From the NCBI RefSeq assembly GCF_004307995.1, contig NZ_SIRE01000029.1, positions 62,001 through 126,000 on the forward strand: a DNA stretch of 64,000 bases. Direction: 5' to 3'. The DNA comes from Paenibacillus thalictri. GTDB taxonomy: Bacteria > Bacillota > Bacilli > Paenibacillales > NBRC-103111. Positions 1 through 7,632 of the stretch are shown here, piece after piece; within the stretch, counting starts at the first letter, position 1, and each line of letters begins with the position of its first letter. The notes beneath the pieces were generated by a model. It saw only the letters and a list, made by a program, of their open reading frames with translations, ran no database searches and was not told where the DNA came from. The translations under genes were made by a program, and so were the position numbers.

Positions 1-796
1 TGGCCGGGAATGTCGTGCCCTTAAAGCTTTGGCCGTCCTTCGTAAACGCGGTCGACCCGTCGCCGCCGCGCTTAACGAGCACGATTTGGGCATGATGGGC
101 GAACCAGCGGTCCGCAGTCGCCTGATCGTCGTTTTGCAGCGGTCCGTACGGCTCCTCGAGCAGATCGAATTCCTCGCGGCCGCCCAAAATGACGTCGCTT
201 TTCTCCGCTACAAGGCTGCAGTAGATGCCGACCTCTTCACGGGATTTCCAAGTATACGGGCGATAGTCGATGTCGAAGAAAACGACGGTGCCGTTTTTTC
301 TCGCCAAATCAACCGCTTTGAGCACCGCTTCCCGTGATGGGCTGGCAGCCAGCGCCGTGCCGGAGATCATGATTGCTTTGGCATTTTTGATATATTCTTC
401 GCTGACGTCTGCCGGCTCCAGCTTGAGGTCGGCCACGTTATCGCGGTACATCAAAATGCTGCATTCCGTAGGCGATTTAATTTCCGTAAACGCAAGACCC
501 GTCACCGTACCCGATTTGTCGGTGATGACACACGAGGTGTCGATGCCGCGCTCCTGCAAATAATTCGTGATGAAACGGCCATGCTGATCGTCCGACACCC
601 TGCCGATAAAACCCGACTTTTTGCCCAGCTTGGCCACGGCGATCGTAATGTTGGCCGGGGAACCCCCGACATATTTCGTAAACGTTCTAGTTTCTTCCAT
701 CGGGCGGTGAATTTCGTTGGCGTTCAAATCGATGCACAACCGGCCAATGGCGATAAAATCCATCGGACGGCTTTCGTCAAAAGTAAAGTAGCTCAT
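1..796 (-). CDS. iolC: 5-dehydro-2-deoxygluconokinase, 3' end cut by window edge
   Basis: Kinase of myo-inositol catabolism that phosphorylates 2-deoxy-5-keto-D-gluconate (DKG) to DKGP in the cytoplasm. The 265 visible residues carry a PfkB/ribokinase N-terminus: FIAIGRLCIDLN at 14-25 and the sugar-binding GGSPANIT at 44-51. The family is usually about 330 aa, so the C-terminal catalytic GAGD motif lies outside the window. The start ATG at 796 is preceded by AGGAGG at good spacing. It is the third gene of an iolG-iolB-iolC run, 122 nt behind iolB across a repeat-rich spacer. Identity rests on family features plus the iol neighbours. Confidence 0.93.
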   Translation of the reverse strand, partial: MSYFTFDESRPMDFIAIGRLCIDLNANEIHRPMEETRTFTKYVGGSPANITIAVAKLGKKSGFIGRVSDDQHGRFITNYLQERGIDTSCVITDKSGTVTGLAFTEIKSPTECSILMYRDNVADLKLEPADVSEEYIKNAKAIMISGTALAASPSREAVLKAVDLARKNGTVVFFDIDYRPYTWKSREEVGIYCSLVAEKSDVILGGREEFDLLEEPYGPLQNDDQATADRWFAHHAQIVLVKRGGDGSTAFTKDGQSFKGTTFPA

Positions 797-811
797 TGGG
801 ATCCTCCTAAA

Positions 812-910
812 AGCTTTCCGAAGGAAAGCTAGCATCGTAAGCATAGACTGGGCTTTGCGTTAGCAAAGCCAGCATCGTAAGCATTGGCTTAAGTTTTCCG
901 CAGGAAAGCC
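812..910. repeat. Tandem hairpin plus AGCATCGTAAGCAT repeats between iolB and iolC
   Basis: Two exact copies of the 14-mer AGCATCGTAAGCAT (831-844 and 871-884) each follow a perfect 8-bp stem: AGCTTTCC/GGAAAGCT with a GAA loop (812-830), and GGCTTTGC/GCAAAGCC with a GTTA loop (851-870). A third, imperfect hairpin follows (886-910). There is no T-tract, so simple termination is unlikely. An intergenic REP-like repeat or an mRNA processing/stability element inside the operon is possible. Confidence 0.75.
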
Positions 911-918
911 TTACACAT

Positions 919-1740
919 TTATTTCTTCCACTCGTTGAAAATCCACTCGTGATCCGGGTCGTTTTTAAATTTCCACACCCGCGTCGGGCCGGCCATGACG
1001 TTCAAATAATAGACGTCGTAACCCGGCGGTGCCGATACCGGATGGTAACCGCGCGGCACAAGCACCGCATCTCCGTTGCATACCGCCAGCGTTTCGTCAA
1101 GCGAACGGTCGTCGGTGTATACCCGCTGCACGGCAAAGCCGTGTTCCGGCTGCACTTTGTGATAATAGGTTTCCTCAAGATAGGATTCCTCGGGCAAATT
1201 GTCCTGATCGTGTTTATGCGGCGGGTAACTCGACCAATGTCCGTTTGGCGTGAAAACCTCTACGACAAGCAAGCTGTCGGCGGGTTTATCTTCGGGCAAA
1301 ATGTTATGAACGAACCTTTGCGCGTTACCTTTGCCGCGAACCTCCACTCCCACTTCGGAAGGAGGAATCAGCCGCGCCGGATAAGTCCCTTTGCCGGGAG
1401 CCCGGCAAACAGCGACTTCAAGCTCTGTCAGCGCTTCTACGTCATATTTGTCTCCGTTGGGCACATAGACGGAATAAGGAGGAGTCTGCTCGAACAAGTT
1501 CATCCGATTGCCGAGCCCGTCCCATTTTTCCTCTTTGGTGGCTACATTCGCTTTCCCGGTGATCAAGACGAGGCACACTTCCTGCTCCCCCGTCTCCTGC
1601 TTCAGATGTTCGCCCGCCTGCAGTTTATATACCTCAAACCCGACGTACGTCCAACCCGCAGACTCCGGTGTAATGGTGAGCACGTTGCCGTTATCGCTTC
1701 GCGCCGCCGCGCTGCTTACAATTAAATTCGAGGCTGACAT
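919..1740 (-). CDS. iolB: 5-deoxy-glucuronate isomerase
   Basis: Cytoplasmic enzyme converting 5-deoxy-glucuronate to 2-deoxy-5-keto-gluconate, the step just before IolC. The 273-aa protein is of family length and shows the bicupin metal-site region HKHD at 176-179 followed by conserved acidic and histidine residues (PEESYLEETYYHK, 183-195). The frame stays open 8 codons upstream, but GGAGGAGG lies 5 nt before the ATG at 1740, so that start was chosen. It lies 39 nt downstream of iolG in the same direction. Confidence 0.95.
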   Translation of the reverse strand: MSASNLIVSSAAARSDNGNVLTITPESAGWTYVGFEVYKLQAGEHLKQETGEQEVCLVLITGKANVATKEEKWDGLGNRMNLFEQTPPYSVYVPNGDKYDVEALTELEVAVCRAPGKGTYPARLIPPSEVGVEVRGKGNAQRFVHNILPEDKPADSLLVVEVFTPNGHWSSYPPHKHDQDNLPEESYLEETYYHKVQPEHGFAVQRVYTDDRSLDETLAVCNGDAVLVPRGYHPVSAPPGYDVYYLNVMAGPTRVWKFKNDPDHEWIFNEWKK

Positions 1741-1779
1741 AGACGCCTCCTCCTCTCGTTTCACGTTTATCTCATTTTC

Positions 1780-2793
1780 TTATTGAACTTCCGTCAGCTT
1801 GACAGGTCTGCCTTCGAGCAAGGACGTTTTGGCCGCAAAAGCGATTTTTTCCGCCTGCAGCGCGTCGTGACCGTCCACCGGCACTTTTTCGCCATTTAAG
1901 ATGCTGGCAATAAATTGAGCCGTTTCGTCGATATAGGATTCATGGTATCTTTCCAAGAAGAAAAACTTCGGATTATCACGGTAGATCCCGTTTTGCGTGC
2001 TGATTTCCGCCGTATTCGGGAAGTCGTTGTTTGTGCATACGCTGCCTTCCGATCCGAACACTTCCACGCGTTGATCGTAACCGTACACCGCCTTGCGGCT
2101 GTTATCGATGACGCCAAGCGCGCCGTTGGCAAATTTCAGGCTGATGACCGCCGTATCGATATCGCCGAGTTCTCCGATCACCGGGTCGACCAGCACAGCT
2201 CCTTGCGCATATACTTCCACAACTTCGCTGCCCGAAACGTAACGCGCCATGTCAAAATCGTGAATCGCCATATCCATAAACAGCCCGCCGGATACTTTCA
2301 CATAATCGTGGCTTGGCGGCGCCGGGTCACGGGAGGTGATTTTGATCAGATGAGGCTGGCCGATTTTGCCGCCTTGCACCAGTTCGCGCACTCTTTTGAA
2401 ATTGTGGTCGAATCTCCGGTTGAAGCCGGTTTGCAGCAATACGCCGGCTTGCTCCACTGCTTGAAGCGCTTCCATTGTCTGCCGGTAATCAAGGCTGATC
2501 GGCTTCTCGCAGAAAATATGTTTGCCGGCTTGGGCCGCTTCGGTAATAAACGGTACATGCGTATTGGTGGATGAACAGATGAAAACAGCCTGAATGTCCT
2601 GATCTTGCATAATTTCTTTATAGTCGCTGGTAACGCGGCTGATGCCAAGTCCTTCCGCCCATGCGGACAACTCGTCGCTGACGAACACGTCGGAGATCAT
2701 CCGGATTTCCACCTGGGCGTTACGGCTGAGGTGCTCCGCGTGCAATCGCCCGATTCGGCCTGCGCCGATAATGCCTACTGTTAATTTTGCCAT
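1780..2793 (-). CDS. iolG: myo-inositol 2-dehydrogenase (Gfo/Idh/MocA family)
   Basis: NAD-dependent oxidation of myo-inositol (or a related inositol) to scyllo-inosose, the entry step of the pathway. The 337-aa protein has the Rossmann loop GAGRIG at 10-15, the CEKP lysine motif at 95-98 and the catalytic-region Asp/His block DMAIHDFD at 174-181. The open frame extends 40 codons further, but the start MAKLTVGIIGAG fits the family and leaves the promoter and operator upstream. It is first in the visible operon. Other Gfo/Idh/MocA sugar dehydrogenases look similar, but the iolB and iolC neighbours support inositol. Confidence 0.9.
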   Translation of the reverse strand: MAKLTVGIIGAGRIGRLHAEHLSRNAQVEIRMISDVFVSDELSAWAEGLGISRVTSDYKEIMQDQDIQAVFICSSTNTHVPFITEAAQAGKHIFCEKPISLDYRQTMEALQAVEQAGVLLQTGFNRRFDHNFKRVRELVQGGKIGQPHLIKITSRDPAPPSHDYVKVSGGLFMDMAIHDFDMARYVSGSEVVEVYAQGAVLVDPVIGELGDIDTAVISLKFANGALGVIDNSRKAVYGYDQRVEVFGSEGSVCTNNDFPNTAEISTQNGIYRDNPKFFFLERYHESYIDETAQFIASILNGEKVPVDGHDALQAEKIAFAAKTSLLEGRPVKLTEVQ

Positions 2794-2822
2794 ATTCTCT
2801 GCCCTCGCATAGCTCAATTTGG

Positions 2823-2845
2823 TTAAGCGCTTAATCCATATTATA
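2823..2845 (-). promoter_or_regulatory. iol operon -10 box and LacI-type palindromic operator
   Basis: On the minus strand a perfect TATAAT (2840-2845) is followed by the palindrome TTAAGCGCTTAA (2823-2834), which sits on the expected transcription start, 30 nt before the iolG ATG. The core AAGCGCTT is shared by LacI/GalR operators and by CcpA cre sites; the flanks do not fully fit the cre consensus. No good -35 was seen. Repression by a LacI-type regulator or CcpA is an inference. Confidence 0.6.
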
Positions 2846-2997
2846 CTGGACTTCCGCAAGAAAAGGAAGATGCTTTTTTTAGAGTAAGGAAAGTTTAAAT
2901 ATCCAAAAAGCACTCATTAAACTTTTTGCCCGCAAGAATTGCTTCCGCTAGGACATGGAAGTACTTCACCGGAGGGGCTTCGATCCGAAATCCCATA

Positions 2998-3059
2998 TTG
3001 CCTAATCGTTTTAAGCTGCGTTATACTTATCAGAGATTGGAAGGGTAAGCACTTACCCT
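2998..3059 (+). promoter_or_regulatory. Promoter and 18-bp palindromic operator of the aldo/keto reductase gene
   Basis: TTGCCT (2998-3003) and TATACT (3022-3027) are 18 bp apart, giving a start near 3034. The perfect palindrome AGGGTAAGCACTTACCCT (3042-3059) lies just downstream, in a position where a bound repressor would block transcription. The cognate regulator is not in the window. Confidence 0.6.
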
Positions 3060-3085
3060 ACTCATAATTCAGGAGGAAATACGGC

Positions 3086-4024
3086 ATGATGAAGCATATA
3101 TCCATCGAAGGCAGCAGCAAAACCGTCAGCCAGCTCATTATGGGCGGGGACCATTTTAGCGAATCCAAATACGACCTTGTCAGCAGCCTGCTTGATACGT
3201 TTCTCGCAAACGGCGGCAATACCGTAGACACCGCGCATCAATATGGAGAAGACGGCGCAAGCGAGAAAGCGATCGGCCGCTGGATGAAAGAGCGGGGCAA
3301 CCGCGAGCAAGTTGTCATCTTGACGAAAGGCGCACATCACGATGAAACCGGCCGCCGCGTCAATCCGCAAGCGATTACACACGATATTACCGAAAGCTTA
3401 AAACGGCTGCAAACCGACTACCTCGACATGTGGGCCCTCCATCGGGACGATCCGAATGTACCGGTCGAAGTCGTCATTGATGTGCTGAACGAACATATGA
3501 ATGCAGGACGCATTCGGGCGATCGGAGCCTCCAACTGGTCGTACGAGCGCATTCAAGCCGCCAATGAATATGCCCGCAGCCAAGGAATGAAGGGCTTTAC
3601 GTTCAGCAGCACGAACTTAAGTTTGGCCAAAATGATCGTGCCGCGCTGGGAGGGCTGCGTCGCCGCCGATGAAGCGACCTGCGCATGGCACGCCAAAACC
3701 GGCCTGCCGCTGCTGTCCTGGTCTTCGCTTGGCGGAGGTTTCATGGCCGGACGTTTTTCCCCCGAGCAGCGCGATAATGAAGAAATGGTCCGCACCTATT
3801 ACAGCGAAGCCAATTGGCAGCGCTTGGAACGCACCAAAGAGCTGGCCGCGCAAAAAGGCATCCCGTTTGTTCAGCTTGCTCTTGCTTATGTGCTGCATCA
3901 GCCCTTCCCGACGTGCGCGCTGGTAGCCGCCTACTCCGCCCAGGAGCTGCACAACAACTTGGCTGCCACCGACACTACGTTGAGCCCGGAAGAAGTCCGC
4001 TGGCTCGAATACGGCGAGCAGTGA
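3086..4024 (+). CDS. Aldo/keto reductase
   Basis: NAD(P)H-dependent carbonyl reductase of the AKR superfamily, probably cytosolic. The 312-aa protein carries the catalytic tetrad: D49 and Y53 (DTAHQYG), K81 (LTKGAHH) and H119 (WALHRDD), plus the later GASN strand. AGGAGG is 9-14 nt upstream; ATG 3086 or the adjacent ATG 3089 are equivalent starts. It is transcribed away from iolG with its own promoter and operator. In B. subtilis an aldo/keto reductase (IolS) also sits divergent to iol genes, but this protein does not look like a close IolS copy, so a role in inositol use is only suggested. Confidence 0.9.
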   Translation: MMKHISIEGSSKTVSQLIMGGDHFSESKYDLVSSLLDTFLANGGNTVDTAHQYGEDGASEKAIGRWMKERGNREQVVILTKGAHHDETGRRVNPQAITHDITESLKRLQTDYLDMWALHRDDPNVPVEVVIDVLNEHMNAGRIRAIGASNWSYERIQAANEYARSQGMKGFTFSSTNLSLAKMIVPRWEGCVAADEATCAWHAKTGLPLLSWSSLGGGFMAGRFSPEQRDNEEMVRTYYSEANWQRLERTKELAAQKGIPFVQLALAYVLHQPFPTCALVAAYSAQELHNNLAATDTTLSPEEVRWLEYGEQ

Positions 4025-4033
4025 AGAACCGGC

Positions 4034-4043
4034 ACCTCTGTGC
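4034..4043. repeat. ACCTCTGTGC direct repeat copy 1, possible element boundary
   Basis: The 10-mer ACCTCTGTGC occurs here, just after the aldo/keto reductase and before the recombinase remnant, and again at 6414-6423. It could be a recombination core or a chance repeat; copy 2 falls inside the element rather than at its far end. Confidence 0.25.
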
Positions 4044-4090
4044 ATAATAACGGAGTAATCTATTTTTAACGAGGTAATGACCTCTGTTGT

Positions 4091-5567
4091 TTACGAAATT
4101 AGACCGATGAATCGGTAATAAATATCAATGCGCTGTACGCGCTTGCCGTTTATCTTCTCGGCATCATACACAACAACCTTGTCAATCAGCTCATTCAAAA
4201 TCGCTTTCGTTAATTCCTTCATATCCGTGTACTCGCGAACCAGTTCCAAAAATCGAGTCGTGTTTTCCTGCCTGCTCTCAGCCTGGTTAAGCTGATCATC
4301 CAGCAGCTTGAGCCGTTCCTTCAAATGAGCTTGCTCTGCTGTAAAATCTCGCGACAACGCCGCATACTGCTCGTCCGTGATTTTTCCTAAAGCATTGTCC
4401 TCATAAAGCTTCCGCTGAATGGTTTGCAACTCGCTTTCCCGGCTGTTCAACCTGACGCGCTCTTTCATCGCGGCGCTCCATTGCTTTTTCTGCTGGTTCT
4501 GGCTCGCCGTGGCAAGTTTCTCCGCAAAGGCGCTTTCCTTCTCCTTGGCGGTCTGCGCGTGTCGCCGGATGTCGGCCAATACAATCTCGTAGATATCCAC
4601 ATAGCTGATGTAATGGAAGCTGCAATACGCTTTGCCGCGCGTCCGCGACTGATTGCAAGCGAAGCTGCCGCGACCGCCTTTACCGCCGCTGGTCTTGCTG
4701 CTGCCTCCGCGAGCGAAGGACAAGCCTTGGCCGCAGGTCGAGCATTTCAGCAATCCGGCGAAGATCTGATGCTCGCCCTCTTTGGTTGGACGCTTCCTCA
4801 CCCGAATGACCTTCTGTGCCAAAGCAAAGGTTTCCTCGTCAATCAGCGGCTCATGCGTATTCCGAACCTCAATCCATTCGTCCTCGGGCACGGCGACGAC
4901 GCTGCTCCGCCAAGTAAGCGCGAGGAGTGAGAACACGATCTGCCCGCAGCAGTCTGCCGATTTTAAAGTGACTGTGACCTTCCACCGCTAATCGGAAAAT
5001 GCGTTGCACAATCGCGGCGGTCTTTTCATCTGGAATCAGCTTATGCTTGTTCTGCTCGTCCTTGCGGTAGCCGTAGGGGGCAAAGGCTCCCGTGTAATCG
5101 CCGTTTAACGCCCGCTGGCGATAGCCGCTCTTGACCTTCCGGCTTGTGTCGCGGACGAACCATTCATTGAACAGATTCCGCAGCTCCATGAAATCGTCTT
5201 CGCCCTTGGCGGTGTCAATGTTCTCGCTGACGGCAATAAAGCGTACCTGATGCTCCGGGAAAAACACCTGAATGCACAGGCTCGTTTCGATCTGGTTGCG
5301 GCCCAAGCGGCTCAAATCCTTGACCAGCACAATATCAATGCGGCCGCTCTCAATGTCTCGCTTCATTCGTTGGAAGTCGGGGCGATCAAAGTTGGTGCCG
5401 CTCCAGCCATCATCCGTGTACACCTCAACTACTTCAAAGCCTTGCTCCTTTGCATAGCGCCGGAGCAAAATTCGTTGATTTTCAATGCTCATGCTTTCGC
5501 CACTCTGTTCATCGTCCCGGCTCAAACGGCAGTAAATTGCGGTTCGGGTTTGCTGTTGTTTTTTCAT
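4091..5567 (-). pseudogene. Large serine recombinase, broken by internal deletion and frameshift
   Basis: Site-specific recombinase of the resolvase/invertase superfamily that would integrate and excise a mobile element. The N-terminal half (5567 to 4869) has the catalytic motif YCRLSRDDE (Ser16), the region LVKDLSRLGRN and the start of the recombinase domain up to LTPRAYLAEQ. The C-terminal half (4936 to 4091) is in another frame and resumes at DEWIEVRNTHEPLI, with the zinc ribbon CSTCG...C...C and a coiled coil. The linker between these two blocks that intact relatives have is missing, so a deletion of roughly 40-50 codons shifted the frame. The product should be inactive. Confidence 0.88.
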
Positions 5568-5654
5568 CCTCCGTCCTTTCCCAGCAACAAATCGGCTGAT
5601 TTCAGTATACCGAATTTTGGAAGGTTGAGGTAGGGTGTCCCGCGTCTATGAGAA

Positions 5655-5677
5655 AAGGGAATCGCGAGGATTCCCTT
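5655..5677 (-). terminator. Rho-independent terminator after the tnpW-like gene
   Basis: Perfect 9-bp stem AAGGGAATC/GATTCCCTT with a 5-nt loop. On the minus strand it is followed by a T-rich run, 6 nt beyond the stop of the small upstream gene. Confidence 0.7.
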
Positions 5678-5683
5678 CCGGAT

Positions 5684-5872
5684 TCATCGGCTCCTGAACG
5701 CTTCTTCCTCCCACGTTCGCAAAACAAGCCGTTCGATTTTATCACCGAGCGTTTCATTGCCGATAAAGTGACATTGCACGATATACAAGCTTTTCCCCAA
5801 CTGCATCTCGTGTATCGGATCGCGGTCGCGGTCTGCCTGAGCCGATGGCAAAGGAAGCTTCTCTTCGTTCAT
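5684..5872 (-). CDS. Small TnpW-like mobile-element protein
   Basis: 62-aa protein starting MNEEKLPLPS. The segment KSLYIVQCHFIGNETLGDK followed by IERLVL resembles the small TnpW-type proteins encoded beside large serine recombinases in Firmicute transposons; their role is not well defined. The ATG at 5872 has GGAAGGGAG upstream. An in-frame ATG at 5926 would overlap the preceding gene and lacks a good ribosome site. It lies 116 nt upstream of the recombinase remnant, with a terminator between them. Confidence 0.6.
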   Translation of the reverse strand: MNEEKLPLPSAQADRDRDPIHEMQLGKSLYIVQCHFIGNETLGDKIERLVLRTWEEEAFRSR

Positions 5873-5909
5873 CCGCGTCTCTCCCTTCCGTAAATCCCCC
5901 AAACACGGC

Positions 5910-6317
5910 TCACCGCGTGCGTTCAACGTGAGGCTTGATGGCGGGTGTCAGTTGACGAGCATATTCCGGATAGCGCAGCCGTATTGCTTCAAAAAAGTAG
6001 GGAGCAGCTTCGCAATCAAACAGCTCATACGAGGTTGAATACCGTTCCTCGCCCGCTTGGCTCCAGCCGTTCCAGAGATTAAACGCCAAACGACAGACGC
6101 GGAGAGAACCTCCGGTTTGCCAGGAAGCAGACATGCCTTCCGGTTTGATGCCGCCATCGGAAAAGTCGAACAATTCCTGAATATGGGCGCGGGTATCCTT
6201 CGACAGTCCCAGCGTATAAAACAAGGCGCGATGGTAGCTGTCGGTACAACGACGTTCGGCTAACATTCGGTAGTAAAAAGCTTCCTGCCGGTCGTCACGA
6301 AAGACGGGGGACTTCAT
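5910..6317 (-). CDS. DUF6075 family protein
   Basis: 135-aa protein of unknown biochemical role. Recognisable blocks are YHRALFYTLGLSKDTRAHI, LFDFSDGGIKPEG, SWQTGGSLRVCRLAFNLWNGW and the tail YFFEAIRLRYPEYARQL; this is a family I associate with Firmicute integrative elements. GGAGAGGAG precedes the ATG. It lies just upstream of the TnpW-like gene in the same direction, inside the decayed element, which supports a mobile-element origin. Confidence 0.75.
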   Translation of the reverse strand: MKSPVFRDDRQEAFYYRMLAERRCTDSYHRALFYTLGLSKDTRAHIQELFDFSDGGIKPEGMSASWQTGGSLRVCRLAFNLWNGWSQAGEERYSTSYELFDCEAAPYFFEAIRLRYPEYARQLTPAIKPHVERTR

Positions 6318-6341
6318 GTTCTCGCTCTCCTCTCCAAAATA

Positions 6342-6391
6342 AAACGGTTAGTCGGAGGGCTTCCTCAAACAAAGCCCTCTACTAACCGTTT
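6342..6391 (-). terminator. Strong stem-loop terminator after the Spo0E-like gene
   Basis: Long near-perfect stem: AAACGGTTAGT and GGAGGGCTT pair with AAAGCCCTC and ACTAACCGTTT around a short loop. On the minus strand it is followed by TTTTATTTT. It separates the Spo0E-like gene from the DUF6075 gene. Confidence 0.8.
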
Positions 6392-6413
6392 CATTTTCGC
6401 GACTAAATCGGAT

Positions 6414-6423
6414 ACCTCTGTGC
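6414..6423. repeat. ACCTCTGTGC direct repeat copy 2
   Basis: Second copy of the 10-mer found at 4034-4043. Here it sits in the loop of a small inverted repeat AATCGG...CCGATT. Its meaning as an attachment-site relic is speculative. Confidence 0.25.
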
Positions 6424-6449
6424 CGATTATCTGAAAAAAAGCAGGGATC

Positions 6450-6626
6450 TCAGCCTTGCGTGATTTGCGCTCCCGTTTTGAAGGCTTGATACACATTCAA
6501 CAGACGATCGAGTTCCCTGGATTTTTCAAGCATCGCCGGGCTTGGAAGACTGTCATGCAGGGCTTGCTCATTTAGTTCCCGACGAACGCTTTCGATACGC
6601 GCCAGCAGTTCTTCGACTCCTTTCAC
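6450..6626 (-). CDS. Spo0E-like aspartyl-phosphate phosphatase
   Basis: Small cytoplasmic protein of the Spo0E family, whose members dephosphorylate Spo0A~P or related response regulators and so delay sporulation. The 58-aa form has an N-terminal helix (VEELLARIESVRREL), then SPAMLEKSRELDRLLNVYQ with the SxELD signature (SRELD). The chosen start is GTG 6626, with AAGGGGG 8 nt upstream; the frame is open to ATG 6674, but that start has no ribosome site. It sits beside an XRE regulator inside a decayed mobile element, so it may be cargo. Confidence 0.8.
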   Translation of the reverse strand: MKGVEELLARIESVRRELNEQALHDSLPSPAMLEKSRELDRLLNVYQAFKTGAQITQG

Positions 6627-6769
6627 TATGATGTCCCCCTTCGCCGACCACATCGCTCTGGCTCGCCCCGGCATGAGTAAAGGCGTGTATAGAAAATTCT
6701 AGTGTATAACACACTGAAAGTAAATAGCGGATTATCCACTGAACTATACTCATCCTGAGGTGAGTACTT

Positions 6770-7006
6770 GTGGTCTACGAACGAATACGAAATATGCGTG
6801 AAGATAAGGATTTATCACAGGAGCAGCTTTGCGCGCATCTGAATTGCAAACAGCGGACCTATAGCGATTATGAACGGGGAAAGCTCGATATTCCGACAGC
6901 GCTCTTAATCGCATTAGCTGACTTCCATCAAACGAGTGTTGATTATTTACTTGGCCGTACCGATCAAAAAACGTCTTATCCGCCCCGCGCGAAGAAACGC
7001 TCTTGA
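6770..7006 (+). CDS. XRE-family helix-turn-helix regulator
   Basis: 78-aa DNA-binding protein with an HTH_3 domain at about 4-60 (IRNMREDKDLSQEQLCAHLN, then QRTYSDYERGKLDIP) and the common tail TSVDYLLGRTD. GAGGTGAG precedes the GTG start. Proteins of this size and sequence type are typical regulators in Firmicute integrative and conjugative elements. It diverges from the Spo0E-like gene and faces the large inverted repeat at 7.07-7.32 kb. Confidence 0.9.
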   Translation: MVYERIRNMREDKDLSQEQLCAHLNCKQRTYSDYERGKLDIPTALLIALADFHQTSVDYLLGRTDQKTSYPPRAKKRS

Positions 7007-7049
7007 CTCCGGCAGCCCTTCCTATTGTTCCCGGCAAGTGTTCTTAGGA

Positions 7050-7074
7050 CAACTTAGGACGCTGTCCTAAGTTG
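7050..7074. repeat. Perfect 11-bp inverted repeat CAACTTAGGAC/GTCCTAAGTTG
   Basis: Perfect palindrome with a 3-nt centre; an extra half copy TTAGGAC lies immediately upstream (7044-7050). It directly abuts the left arm of the larger inverted repeat. It could be a relaxase, recombinase or regulator binding site, or a terminator for the XRE gene, although no T-tract follows. Confidence 0.7.
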
Positions 7075-7317
7075 CAGCAAGCACTGAATTTGGTCTCCCA
7101 AATTCGCTTGTTGAGGGTTGCGCCCCCAAGCCCCCGGCGATTGCGTTGTGATGCTATCGAATCTTACCGTATTGGAAGAAAGTGTGAATGGATGATTTCG
7201 AACCGATTCAAGAGCGATGAGGAATGAATGGATGAATCGGGCAGCCAAGGGGGTATTAGGGACTTCGCCCCTAACAAGCGAGTTTGGCGGCCAGCCAAAT
7301 TTAGTGCTTGCTACAAC
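7071..7317. repeat. Large inverted repeat, oriT-like, arms 7071-7112 and 7273-7317
   Basis: The outer 23 nt of the two arms (7071-7093 and 7295-7317) match at 21 positions as inverted copies, with the shared core AGCAAGCACT and AATTTGG. The inner parts (AAATTCGCTTGTT against AACAAGCGAGTTT) also pair. Each arm has a small internal hairpin. The enclosed 160 bp contains GC-rich blocks (GCGCCCCCAAGCCCCC and CAAGGGGG). The look is that of a transfer origin or replication/mobilisation site of an integrative element, but no relaxase gene remains in the window. Confidence 0.55.
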
Positions 7318-7326
7318 GTTACACAT

Positions 7327-7632
7327 AGCCCTTAAATGACCTGCCGAAAAAATGATGGAAGGTCGAGCGACGATGCTTTCAATCGTTAGCCGTCCTTGTG
7401 GTCGATTGATCTGAAAGCTCCTCCTGAATTAAGGTGAACTCCGAGACAGAGGGATCTGACTGCCCCAACCCAACCCCTATTTTTAGAGTTGGACTTTTTC
7501 AGGAGCAACTAATTTAACTTACTCAATAAATCTATACCAATTCCAGCATAATATGGTGGCGTATAATAAAGGAATTTGGAATTATTTGTAGAATTCTGTA
7601 TTAAATTTATTATCTATAAAGAGGTGTCGATC
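7327..7632. other. Gene-free stretch before the TrlF-like gene
   Basis: No convincing open frame. The right half is AT-rich and holds a perfect TATAAT at 7562-7567 with only a weak -35, a possible promoter for the downstream ATPase gene. The rest may be the lost right end of the integrative element; nothing else could be recognised. Confidence 0.4.

Noticed and set aside
949..1725. Long plus-strand open frame opposite iolB
   Set aside because: Antisense shadow of a confident gene; no ribosome site, Arg/His-rich low-complexity translation.
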